The notes beneath the pieces are model-generated. The model was not told the DNA's origin. It saw only the letters and a list, made by a program, of their open reading frames with translations, and did not search any database. From Oehlia diaphana (Eukaryota; Glomeromycota; Glomeromycetes; Glomerales; Glomeraceae), in contig QZLH01000816.1 in NCBI GenBank assembly GCA_003833135.1, forward strand, positions 27,314 to 58,922: a stretch of 31,609 bases of DNA, in the 5' to 3' direction. Positions 8,768 through 19,083 of this stretch are shown piece after piece. Positions within the stretch are counted from its first letter, which is position 1. Each line of letters opens with the position of its first letter. Both the position numbers and the translations under genes were made by a program.

Positions 8768-11260
8768 AATTTTAAAAATTTATATCAATAAAATGATACG
8801 AATAATTTTAACATGTACGATTAATTAATTGAAAGTTTGTTCGCTAATTGGTGAAACATAAATTAATTTAACACTGTGCATGATGATAGCCTGATAAGTT
8901 AAGGCGTAGTATGACATTCACTTAAATTTCAGTGAATGAGCTCAATTTATTTATTATTTGTACAGTATTAATAACGGATTATTAAAACCCGAAAATCATT
9001 TTTTTTTTTTAAAAAAAAAAAAAAGAAAGAAATCTCTTACCAAATCTCCTTTGTCAGAAAATATTTATAAAACCTTTGTTTTTTCGGTAGATACAGAATA
9101 GACGCCAACGCTTGTGAGCGTCAGGATAGGAATATCAAACGTTTGACATATGTTAGGGTTTAACTGGCTGATGTTGTGGTTACATGGATTACATATTGTA
9201 TTTTGTTGGCGTCGGTAAGATCCTCATATGTAGTGCCTATTTTAAATTTTAAATTTAGCTACACGAGCATCCCTAGATTATCACGATCATTTGATAATGT
9301 TTTTATTCAATCTTATCACATCGAATCGTTTGACAATTAACAAATTTTATAGCAATTATGTATATAAAATATACATTCCAATAAATAGAAATCTCGTAGT
9401 TCTTATGTTTCATAACCGATTCTAAGTGATAAAAAACATTAAAAGTTGTAGTTTTCATTATAATGCTAATTTGGAATTTACAATTTTTATAATCTATTTT
9501 TACACTAAAACACGTTCATTCATGAATCTTAAAGCGTTATAGATTTCTCACAAGGAGAGTCATAAAAGCAATACTCCTTAGTAAAAGCAATACTCCCTGT
9601 GAATTATATAAGAAGACTAGTTATCACGAGTTTTGGTGTAACCATTGATTTCCCGTATCATTTTCATGAGATTCATTCTTGCTTTACAGGTAAAATAGGA
9701 GTTACTTCCATTTGAGTTATGATGATTGAAATTTCTAATAATTTCTTTACAATAATACACATGTCTTTCGTGTCTTTCAGTAAATCCTTAAAATTATTTA
9801 AGATCAATTGAATAAAATATTTTTAACTATCATAATTCTTCGAATGTGATGTGGAAATTTGCGAGATTAAAAAATTGAATCCTGAAATTACAAATTTAAA
9901 ATTTTCTAATACTAAAAATATACTATCCAGTCGGATTTATCGGAATTTCATATAATTAAATTTGCCGACAATATAAAGTATACTATTGGATAAGTTTACA
10001 TTATCATGCATAATTTTGCATAATTTTACATATTGACCAGGGGAGCGAAAAAAATCTACATGGGGTTATTACTTATTAGGAGTTATTATATCCTTCTTTA
10101 GAATAAACTACTATATGTTGATAAAATTTATCACGTGAATAATAATATACAGCAATAATATTAAGATGATCAGCGTAAAAATTTCATCCTTAATGAACTT
10201 TTCCACTTTGATCCCTTTTTATTTTTTTTTTTTTATTTTATTATTTTAACAATCTTACTTTTTAAAGATTATCATCCGTTAAACTTATTTCACAATAAAA
10301 AACCTTAAACTTGGATGTGACATACATATATATTTTAACTCAAATGAAATTTAAAATAAAGTTTTTTTAGAAGATTTCGTTATAATTAAGATGCATCTGC
10401 GTGGCGAACAAGCTTTATTCCAATAAGTAGATCTTTTATATAGTGGCGTGAGAAAATTATACTTAGAAGGTTTATCTCATATTGAACTGCATAATTCTTA
10501 TCTGTTATGCATTGATAGATTAATTCGATTCCATTTTAAATCGTTCAAATGGATATAAAAATGAGAAAATAACAAGAAAAAACAATATTTTTATTTTTTA
10601 TTTTTTATTTATAAAAAAAAAAAATCTCTTTTAATTCTTTTTAAATCATCTTTTGAATAAAACAAAAATTAAAAATAGTGAAGATAATCAGGATAAATGA
10701 CTGATAATATTAAGCAGATACTGTATATATCGATATCAGACATGTCAGTAGACAGCTGTATAATAACGTGCTCATAGAAATATATCTCAGCCTTAAACTA
10801 AAACAAGCGATGATTAGATAAGCCACAAAATGCAGACTCTATTTATTATTTAATACATCATAAAATGTTTCATATGATGTAAACATCCGTAAATACTGCG
10901 CCACACTTTAAAAATGGCGGGGAAAAAGCACTTCACTAAAATGAAATCTTTCACGTTTTTATACATTTTTTATAATTATTTTGAGTATAACAGATAATAT
11001 ATTTCATTGTGTAAATCCTTTGTTAAGCTCGTGCAACGTCATACTTTTGATGTTTGTATAAAAACCGAAAAGTTATTGATTATCTTTTTAGGGTTCATTG
11101 TGTTTTATTTTCTTTTAAAGTAAAAGGCAATAAGGTGACATAAATTATTGAACGGGTGATGGTGATCTCTTACAAGTTTTGTGATCAAGCATTGTGGCCG
11201 TGCGGAAAACGAAGTCTCATTTATGCCCTAGGTGATTGAATTTTATGCATGTGTTTAAAC
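8768..11260. other. Gene-free intergenic stretch
   Basis: No coding frame was found over about 2.5 kb. Three small structures are visible. A T12A14 palindrome lies at 8999-9024. A GC-richer patch at 9090-9230 has a perfect 9-bp inverted pair (GACGCCAAC 9101-9109, GTTGGCGTC 9205-9213). A direct repeat of TAAAAGCAATACTCC lies at about 9563 and 9582. None is matched to a known RNA family. Confidence 0.5.
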
Positions 11261-11565
11261 AAGAAAAAAAAAAAAAAATTATTGTTATAAAACCCCTGAA
11301 AGTTCAATAATGATTGGTTTGTAAAACGTAAAAAAAAAAAATTTTTTTTTTTTTATTATAGAGAAACATTTACACAGCATTTTTCTTTGATAAATACATA
11401 TGTGAAACTTATGTTTATTATTGGCTGTCACAATTATTTTTTTCATAGTTTTTTCATTTTCATTTTTTTTTTTTTTTTCCAGAATTTTTTTTTTTTTTCA
11501 ACATCAAAAAAAAAAAAATATATAATTTATTTTTTTTTTTTGTTTTTCTCAATTTTTTTTTTTAT

Positions 11566-11600
<35 letters not shown>

Positions 11601-11820
11601 AGAATTATTTATTTTGTTCAACATCAAAAAAAAAAAAACTGATGATTTATCTTTTTTGTTTAGTGATTTTCTATTAAGGGGAGGGGGGGTTGAAAAATTC
11701 TTTAAATCATATAATTTGCCTATATATATGCTAGCCAATCCAAAAATCTCAGTTTTTTCTTTTTTTTTAAAAAAAAATTTTTTCTGCCCGAAAAAAACCT
11801 TTTTTTTTTCAACTTAGTTA
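11261..11820. repeat. Homopolymer tract with 120-bp tandem duplication
   Basis: This segment is dominated by runs of T and A. Within it a unit occurs twice, comprising 'atagtttttt', a long T run, CCAGAATT, more T, TCAACATC, A12-13 and 'gat/tataatttat'. The CC of CCAGAATT lies at 11479-11480 and again at 11599-11600, a period of exactly 120 bp. Open frames over it are translated homopolymer (poly-Phe/Lys) and should not be taken as genes. Confidence 0.75.
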
Positions 11821-12014
11821 ATAATAATAATTTTTTAGAATAGAATATTATAATATAAACATACAAACACACTCATATATATATATATATATTTTATATT
11901 TAGAAATATAAAAAAGAAAAAAGTCAAAAAAAACCTAAACTAACGAAATAAGTAACAAAAAAATTCCGACGAAAAAGTATCAAACAAAAATTATCCAATA
12001 AGAATTTTCGTATC

Positions 12015-14446
12015 ATGACAATTAACGAAGCAATAAATACTCCAAAACGAAAGCAAACTATGGTATATATATTTATATTTTTTTTAATAATGATATATAT
12101 TGACAATATATTGACAAATATTTTTTTAATAATGATATATATTGACAAATATTTATATTGTTTATTATTTATTCCGATATTAAAAAATTTCTTTTTATTT
12201 ATAAATAGCAGGGGCAAGTGACAGCTAGTAAATCTTTAAAATCTAAAAGTGCAATAAATACACCAATGTCTTCAAGTCCTCCTTCACCTAAACCTAAGCG
12301 TACTTATACACATAATCCAAGAAGTAAATCATTAACATTAAGAACTTCACCAAAAAAAAATTTAGAAAAATCAGAATTTATGTTTACTTCCACACAATTT
12401 GATGATAAAGACACTACTACTACCACAACAACAACAACGGCAACTGAATCTATTGAATCTTTAGCGTCACCCGTTCATTCTGACCAAACTAATTTAGAAG
12501 AATCTGACCCAAATTCTGCTAGCATCATTACATCTCCGACGCAATCATTAGGAAATCATGAATCAATTGAACAAGCTATAAAATCATTAGAAGAAAAAAT
12601 AAAATTGGATCAACAAGAACATGCTATACGTATTTTATCACGTCAAATACAACAACCTGAGTATAAAGATGATGTTAATGATCCAAACTCTTCGGGAAAG
12701 AAATCATCAATTCGATCTAATACTGTATCACCAAAACCAGTTGAAAGAAAACCACTCATAAAGCCAAAAGCTTATTCATATGGTGGTAGTGGTGGTTCAT
12801 CATATGGTAATCCACAAAGATCACAACCAGTTAATAACGAATCACAACGTAAAGCTTCTATTTCTTCTATTAAACCAAAAAATCTTTGCACTTGCGGTGA
12901 TGCTGATAGTTTTTGGTGTCAAGTATGTGAAAATCGGAGATTTAAATCTAGTTTTCCGAAATGGACAAGCGGGAATAAAATGATTGATGCTTTTATTCAA
13001 GAAACTCAATTAACTACGGCCGGTCCGTTTAATTATCTTGAGTGGATACCGTTTGAAAGATTTCGTTATGTTAAAAGTTTTGGTGAAGGAGGTTATGGTA
13101 CTCTTTCTACAGCTACTTGGTTGGATGGCCCAAGAAGTTTACGAGATGAAAAAATTCAAACAAAATGGAAACGAGATTCTAGAAAGAAAGTTATGTTGAA
13201 ATTTTTACGTGATTCTGAACATATAACTCAAGAATTCCTTAATGAGGTATGTAATATAAATAAACGAGTAGGAAATTTTTTTTTTTAAAAAAAAAAATAA
13301 ATTCATTTTCAATTTTTTATTTATTCTTTTTTATTTAAAGTAAACTTCTTTTTTAGTTTGCAGCTTATTATAAACGAATTGCATGGGATAACTGTATGTT
13401 ACAATGTTATGGAATTTCACAAGACCCTAGCACAAAGAATTATATAATTGTTCAAGAATATGCGGAACATGGTAATTTAAGAAAATATTTATCAGAAAAT
13501 ACAGAAAATACGAGTTGGAAACTTAAATTAGCATTAGCTTGTGATATTGCCAAAGCATTGAAAACCATTCATGGAGCGAATTTGATACATCGTGATTTTC
13601 ATTGTGGAAATATAATGATTACAAATGATATATATACTGCTATGGGGGATCTTGGATTATGTCGTCCAATCGTTGAGGATGGAAAATTTTATGGAGTCTT
13701 ACCCTACCTCGCTCCTGAAGTTATTAAAGGGGAAAAATTTAGTAAAGCTTCAGACATTTATAGTTTCGCTTTTGTTATGTGGGAAATATCTTCTTGTGTG
13801 AAACCTTTTAATGACAGACCACATGATTCCGAATTGGCTTTTGATATAAGTATGGGAACACGTCCCAAGCCCGTAGAAGGAACTCCGCAAAGTTATATTA
13901 AATTAATGGAACAATGTTGGGATCCGGATCCTTCCAAAAGGCCAAGTGCGGAATCATTACACAGGACTTTATACGATTGGGCAAGAAAAGTTGTAGAGAC
14001 ACCAAAACTTCCTTATAAAGTTAATACAGAATTTGCTTTTGCTGAACAATGGCGGGTTAGAACTCATCCTCATCCATCTGCCTCAACTAAAGATCATCCT
14101 GAAGCTAAATATACAAGCCAAGTTTTTGATTTTCATGATTTGGGTATTCCTGATATGGAAGAAGTAGCTTGTGATCCACCAGATTCCGAACATGCTCAAT
14201 CTGAACTATCTCAGTCACCTTCCGCTGAAAGCGTTGGTAGTAATACTTTAGTTGAAGATTCTATCCAAAAATGTAAAAGTCCCGATAAACAATTAATGAA
14301 CGATACAATAAGTATGTAAGGTATCTTTTCCATATAAATATATTATTTTTGAGGTCTTTTTTTTTTTTTGAATACGTATTAATTTAAATTTATTAATAGG
14401 TCAGAAAATTCTTCCGAATGAAAAACAAATGGAATTTGAATTTTAA
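12015..14446 (+). CDS. TKL-type protein kinase, four exons
   Basis: Exons 12015-12062, 12209-13246, 13357-14311 and 14400-14446 give 695 residues. Intron 1 (GTATAT donor) is the least certain. The final intron (GTATGT donor) replaces an in-frame stop with a short tail ending MEFEF. Residues 1-240 are low-complexity Ser/Pro/Thr with a poly-Thr run (12414-12446). A small Cys motif (CTC at 243-245, WCQVC to 256) and WTSGN precede the kinase domain. The kinase shows a glycine-rich loop GEGGYG (308-313), VMLK with Lys347, HRDFHCGN (440-447), DLG (460-462, in place of DFG), APE (481-483) and SDIYSFAFVMWE. All catalytic residues are present, so it should be an active Ser/Thr or Tyr kinase that phosphorylates unknown substrates. 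A Ser-rich tail follows. The Cys motif plus TKL kinase is an architecture I associate with expanded Glomeromycotina kinase families. Confidence 0.88.
12080..12162 (+). repeat. 42-bp duplication inside kinase intron 1
   Basis: The sequence AATAATGATATATATTGACA occurs at 12086 and again at 12128, with the preceding T run and the following 'aatat' also repeated. The duplication lies wholly inside the proposed first intron (12063-12208). The intron could equally be read as part of a leader, so this helps to explain its length. Confidence 0.65.
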
Positions 14447-15508
14447 TTTTTGGACTAGTTACGTATTATTTATTTGTGGGATTATTCCTTCAATAAATTT
14501 ATGAGACTTATCATTGAATGGACTTTGTTGATATAATAATTTTTATTTTTTTTTTTATTTTTTATTATTATTATTTTATTTTCTCTTTCCCTTTCTCTTT
14601 TTTTTTCTTTATGTTCTGTTTTTGGCTTAATTACTATTGTTGATAAAGAGGGACAATTAATGACAATTTGTGAAATGATACGAGGAATTTGTAATGGAGA
14701 GGATATTTCACGTTTGATGTTTTAACGATTACTTAATGAACGTTTTGTACAGTATAATAACACTTTACTTCATCGATGTAAATTACCTACCTTTTTTATT
14801 ACATATTTTTTTTTTAAAAAAAAAACCCCCCCACTTGTTTTGAGAAATATTTTGAAAATATTTTTTAGAATAAAACTATGAATAATTTTTTACTTATATA
14901 AAAAGAAATTTCTTAAAAAAAACGGATTACTGTATATCAAGGTTTTTCTGGAAAAAAAATTTTAAGTTTGTGATTGGTAGCGAGAAAGTTAAATTTCTGT
15001 ATCATTGATTTATGATATTGAAATATAGTAATGAAGCAATTACATCTTAATTTCGGGTGGAATTAAGATTAATTTTAAGTTTCATCATTTATTAATGAAT
15101 CAAATTGACTGATTTATTAGAATGGTTGTTTTGTTGTGATAATTTTTAATCATAGAATTTTCGCTGGATAATTACAAATTAAATTCGTGAGTAATGAATA
15201 ATAATTTGTTAAATTTACAAAAATAATAAACTTAGCGTATTCAGCATTGTTTATAACATTGAATTAGATAGTGTTATGACTTAAATAATATTCATAATAG
15301 TTATAAACTTCATTTTTCTTCATGTTTTGCTAATTAAAGATTTTATCTATTTTAGGCGTATAAAGATTAGCTATCAAATTACAATTTATATTTGGAAAAA
15401 ATTGTAACGTAACCATAATTGACGATATCCTTTAATTGTCACAATTTTTCTGATTAATTGTTTTTCGGAGAATGTGTTCCAAGGGACAGTGAAATTAATG
15501 AAGTTTTT
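14447..15508. other. Gene-free stretch after the kinase gene
   Basis: Mostly homopolymer-rich, with a T/A palindrome and C7 run near 14806-14832. A short plus-strand frame (ATG 14660 to TAA 14725, 21 codons, MTICEMIRGICNGEDISRLM) looks protein-like in composition. It may be a leftover exon, but it is too short to call a gene. Confidence 0.4.
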
Positions 15509-15640
15509 TTATATAACAAAATCTGCACTGTCCGACGTTTTTACTTCACAAATTTCAATGTATCGACTATCGAACACTCCATCTGAAATCATCTGTTCTC
15601 GCGGTGTTATTTCATTATTTGCGGCGCTTTGCAAACTCAT
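15509..15640 (-). CDS. Possible short protein or coding remnant
   Basis: The minus strand encodes 43 residues from ATG 15640 to TAA 15509. Its balanced, polar composition (for example NNEITPREQMISDGVFDSRY) differs from chance frames in AT-rich DNA, and local GC content is higher than the surroundings. The frame is open back to 15676. A second minus-strand frame at 15821-16066 (81 residues, starts MRLFKKLKNKVENN, contains CVKCRHSC) lies upstream and could be another exon, but no convincing splice pair was identified. No family is recognised. It could also be the relic of an old gene. Confidence 0.3.
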   Translation of the reverse strand: MSLQSAANNEITPREQMISDGVFDSRYIEICEVKTSDSADFVI

Positions 15641-15676
15641 TACAATGAAGAATGATGAACCGACGTTCAAGGATTA

Positions 15677-16381
15677 AAAAAGAATGTCTTCTTTGCTTCC
15701 TAACAATTGACAAACATGTTAGTTTCTCTATATCTGTAAGACTGCTAGCCATCTAAATGTTTTAATTTTACTATAACATAGTATACTAAAAAATATAAAT
15801 TCTATATGCCTTTTTTTTATTCAATTTTTTTTTGTATGGACTAATATAATTCTACATGCCATTTTTTTAAATCGTATGAACTTAACTGCGCAAGAATGAC
15901 GGCATTTCACACAAAACAAATTCGTGATTAATTGAACGCTACAAAGGCATATATGCCAAAATTGCACGTAATTAGCAAAATTTACTCCAATTGAGCTCTT
16001 GTATTGCATTCCTAATACATTTGGATTATTCTCTACTTTATTTTTTAATTTCTTGAATAGTCTCATTCATTTTTGTAAAATTATTCAACTGTAGAATTAT
16101 CTTTATACCATCAACGTTGAAAAATTATACACAAAATTATGCATATCACGTGATTTTTTTTCGCATAGACGTAGTTTTATTCGCGTTTTAATTTAACTCT
16201 CATCTATTTTAGTGTTCTGTATAAGTAATACGTAAAATTTTTTGAATTACTCATTCAAAATACTATAAATTGTTATATTTTTGCAAAACTTTCACATACG
16301 ATATAAATAATTTTTTTGTATGAATACAAAGTTCTCTTTGAGTCATGTGACATATTGAAGTTATACTGTGAACTTTGTGAT
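15677..16381. other. Mostly gene-free stretch
   Basis: Apart from the doubtful minus-strand frame at 15821-16066 mentioned with its neighbour, nothing recognisable was found. Confidence 0.4.
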
Positions 16382-16815
16382 GGTTACGGTATATTTCGCC
16401 AAAACATTTCGCCGAAGACATGTTTCGCCGAAAGGAAGTTTCACCGAAAGTGCATTTATCGAATCCATTTCACCAAATCGTCACCAAAAGTGCATTTATC
16501 GAATCTATTTCACCGAATCGTCCATTTCGCCGAAAGGACGTTCAACCGAACGTCCATTTCACTCGCCGAATGGACATTTCGTCGAAAATGGTAGCGATTA
16601 ACATATTTATTCATCGCGCAATGAAAATAAAAAATATTTTAGAAAAGATTTCATGTATTTAGTATAAAAAAATAAAATAACCAAATGAAATAAATAATTG
16701 TTCGACGAAATGGAATTCGTTTCGGTGAAATGGTATTTCGGTGAAACGTCCCTTCGGCGAAATGGGCTTCAGCGAGATGGGTTTCGGATGGATATCGGCG
16801 AAAAATCCCGTTACC
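16382..16815. mobile_element. Inverted element built of TTTCGCCGAAA units
   Basis: The left arm (16382-16590) is a run of degenerate units of about 20 bp centred on TTTCGCCGAAA, with spacers such as GGACGTTC and TGCATTTATCGAAT. The right arm (about 16700-16815) carries the same words in reverse orientation (TTCGGCGAAATGG, TTTCGGTGAAA). The extreme ends are inverted copies: GGTTACGGTATATTTCGCC on the left against GGTAACGGGATTTTTCGCC from the right, with three differences in 19. An AT-rich centre of about 110 bp separates the arms. There is no coding capacity, so the three overlapping plus-strand frames here are translated repeats. It is probably a non-autonomous dispersed element. A related one-armed copy is at 25724-25840. 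No clear target duplication was found. Confidence 0.65.
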
Positions 16816-17034
16816 TTTTGTCTTTAAGGTTATTATCTTCGATAAATTATAATTTATAATTAATTGTATAACCCACAAATAGTATATAACCACAAATAGA
16901 CAAATGCAAACGTTAATTAATGCTTTATTTTACGGAAATGTATAAAATAATAAATAATAATGAAAATATTATTAATATTATACAAAAAATAAATTAAATA
17001 AATAAAATTGAAATTAAATTACTTTAATTTCTAT

Positions 17035-18513
17035 CTAATCTTCTTCAAACTTTTTAGTTTTAAATTTCTTAATAACACCCATTTTAATATATCTTTCAAT
17101 TATTTTCATATTTTCAACTTTTAATTCTAAACTAATACAATCATAACTTTTAATTACAATTAATGAGAGAGGTTTTTGTGATAAACGACTTTTCCAATTT
17201 ATAAAAAATTTTTCCAAATCTCCAAAAGATATTTTTGATCTTGCTTTATAAGCATAAAATATTTCTAATTCATAAAAATTTTTAGGAGAATGTTTTGCAA
17301 AAATTTCCAAAAATTCCTTTTCATTTAAATAACCATCACCACACCAAATATTAATAGTTTCTAAATATTGACAATTATTTAAAATTAATTTCAATGTTCC
17401 TATTTCTTCCTCTAAAAATATTGAAGATAAACTTTTAAGATTTGGACAAAATTTAGCAATAGCTAAATTTAATGAAGCATCATATTCCCCTATATATAAT
17501 TCATTCAAATTTTTTCCATTAATTTCTAAAAATTTAATTAACATTTCAACTTTTGGAATTGCATATAAAAATTTTAAAATTTTTAAATGAGAAAAAGTAA
17601 TATATTGTAATTGATTAAAATCATCAAATCCATTTAATTCCAATGAAAAAATAAGTTCTTGTAAATTTATGTATAAAGATATAAATGATAAAGGAATATA
17701 AGATTCTTTTATTTTTAATTTAATTAATGTTAAAGAAAATTTAGTTAAAGAAGTTATAATATCTGAACCATTTTCACCTTCATAAGAATAATATATTAAT
17801 GTTACACTTTTTAAATTATTTTGTAAAGAAATTAAATCTGTTAATCCATTTGAAATAATATCTCCAAATTCTATAGTTAAAGTTCGTATATTATTACATA
17901 TTTGTGATAATTGATAAAAAAATTCAGAATAAATATCTGAACTACATCTCAATTCTGGTAAATCTTTTAAACAATTTTTTGCTTCAGGTAAATAAGTAAA
18001 CATAACATTTTGAACTTTTTTTGAATATCCAGAATCATAATCCAAAGATTTTAAGGTTGAAATTTCATTCATAAACATTTTTAATATTTCTTGTGTTAAT
18101 AAATATTTATTATAATTTAAACTTCGTGAAGTAATGGATCGTTGATTTTCAAGAACATGTTGAACCATTCTATCAATTTCATAAATTGAAAGAACTTTAC
18201 AAAATGATGCATAATTAAATAATGAAGGTTTCCAAGTTGGAGTTGCAATAAAAATTCCATTTTTATATAAAAGATTTTTTGATTCATCAGGTAAGCAAGC
18301 AATTAAAGTACCAATAATTGCTAATGGTACATGCGTTCGATATGGATTATAATTTACACTGTATTGAAAGCTCCAAACATTCCTCCATAAAATTCTAACT
18401 GCAATTTCACACCAAAGACGATTAACTAATAAGCATGAACGTAATGTAATTTTGTCTTCTTCTAAATATTCAAATATTTCATTAAGACAATCAGTAGGGA
18501 GCTGACAGGGCAT
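17035..18513 (-). CDS. F-box/LRR-like protein (array member 1)
   Basis: This single-exon frame encodes 492 residues, starting MPCQLPTDCLNEIFEYLEED. Residues 4-49 form an F-box (LPTDCLNEIFEYL, LRSCLLVNRLWCE, ILWRNVWSF), the segment that binds Skp1 in SCF ubiquitin ligases. The rest is Leu/Ile/Asn-rich with irregular leucine-rich-repeat-like units (for example LTDLISLQNNLKSVTL), which would select a substrate for ubiquitination. The substrate is unknown. It is one of three close paralogues in head-to-tail order, ending KKFKTKKFEED. An upstream 23-bp block at 18647-18669 is identical to one upstream of member 3. Long tandem sets of such genes are typical of Rhizophagus genomes. Confidence 0.9.
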   Translation of the reverse strand: MPCQLPTDCLNEIFEYLEEDKITLRSCLLVNRLWCEIAVRILWRNVWSFQYSVNYNPYRTHVPLAIIGTLIACLPDESKNLLYKNGIFIATPTWKPSLFNYASFCKVLSIYEIDRMVQHVLENQRSITSRSLNYNKYLLTQEILKMFMNEISTLKSLDYDSGYSKKVQNVMFTYLPEAKNCLKDLPELRCSSDIYSEFFYQLSQICNNIRTLTIEFGDIISNGLTDLISLQNNLKSVTLIYYSYEGENGSDIITSLTKFSLTLIKLKIKESYIPLSFISLYINLQELIFSLELNGFDDFNQLQYITFSHLKILKFLYAIPKVEMLIKFLEINGKNLNELYIGEYDASLNLAIAKFCPNLKSLSSIFLEEEIGTLKLILNNCQYLETINIWCGDGYLNEKEFLEIFAKHSPKNFYELEIFYAYKARSKISFGDLEKFFINWKSRLSQKPLSLIVIKSYDCISLELKVENMKIIERYIKMGVIKKFKTKKFEED

Positions 18514-19083
18514 ACTGTTTAATTTTAAATAGGATTAATAAATAAATAAACAATGCTTTTTTTTTCAAAAAAAAAAAATAAAATAAAATGAAATTCAACG
18601 TGTTTTTAACTATTGTTCAATTTATATTTGAAACTGTGTAACAGTTGTTGTTTTACATATTTGGTTAATACATGAGTCAAACTCTGCGAAGATCTTGTCA
18701 CTTTGCAGGAATGTAATAAAAACAGCATATATATATTCGAATTATGTTTTATTTTGGCTTACGGAAAAAAATGTTTTATAAATAATAATGCTATTCTAAT
18801 CATTATTTTTTTATGTTGGCTCTTTTAGTATTAATTTTTTTAATAAAACAAATTTTGATTAAATATTGCATATGCAGCGCATAATTAATATATGTATATA
18901 TTATAATTAAAATTCTATAATGTTTTTGATATAGAAGTACCGATAGAGAAAATTTATTTATCTCTGATATCGCTGATCTATCCTATAGATTATCCTAATT
19001 TCTTCCCATTAAAATTAATTTTAATCAAAAAAATTCGTCGTCAATACATAAAGTATCAGCGTACGAACGAATTATTTATTTAT
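18514..19083. other. Spacer between F-box genes 1 and 2
   Basis: AT-rich and without coding sequence. It holds the 23-bp shared upstream block (18647-18669) and a T9/A12 tract near 18558-18580. The remainder shows nothing recognisable. Confidence 0.6.
18647..18669 (-). promoter_or_regulatory. 23-bp block conserved upstream of F-box members 1 and 3
   Basis: An identical 23-bp sequence containing GTTTTACATATTTGGTTAA lies here, 134 bp before the ATG of member 1, and at 22639-22661, 122 bp before the ATG of member 3. Flanking sequence is not conserved to the same degree. It may be a core promoter or regulatory element kept after duplication. Function is inferred from conservation and spacing only. 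Confidence 0.5.

Noticed and set aside
11387..11817. Two plus-strand open frames rich in Phe and Lys
   Set aside because: They are translations of T and A homopolymers within a duplicated tract and have no protein-like composition.
12015..12221. 68-codon frame at the kinase 5' end read without splicing
   Set aside because: After 16 codons it runs into AT-repeat sequence (Ile/Tyr/Phe), and a GT-AG intron joins it in frame to the main kinase exon.
16316..16893. Several overlapping frames (Arg/Ser/Pro/His-rich) on both strands
   Set aside because: All are readings of the TTTCGCCGAAA repeat units in different frames. The repeat explains them fully.
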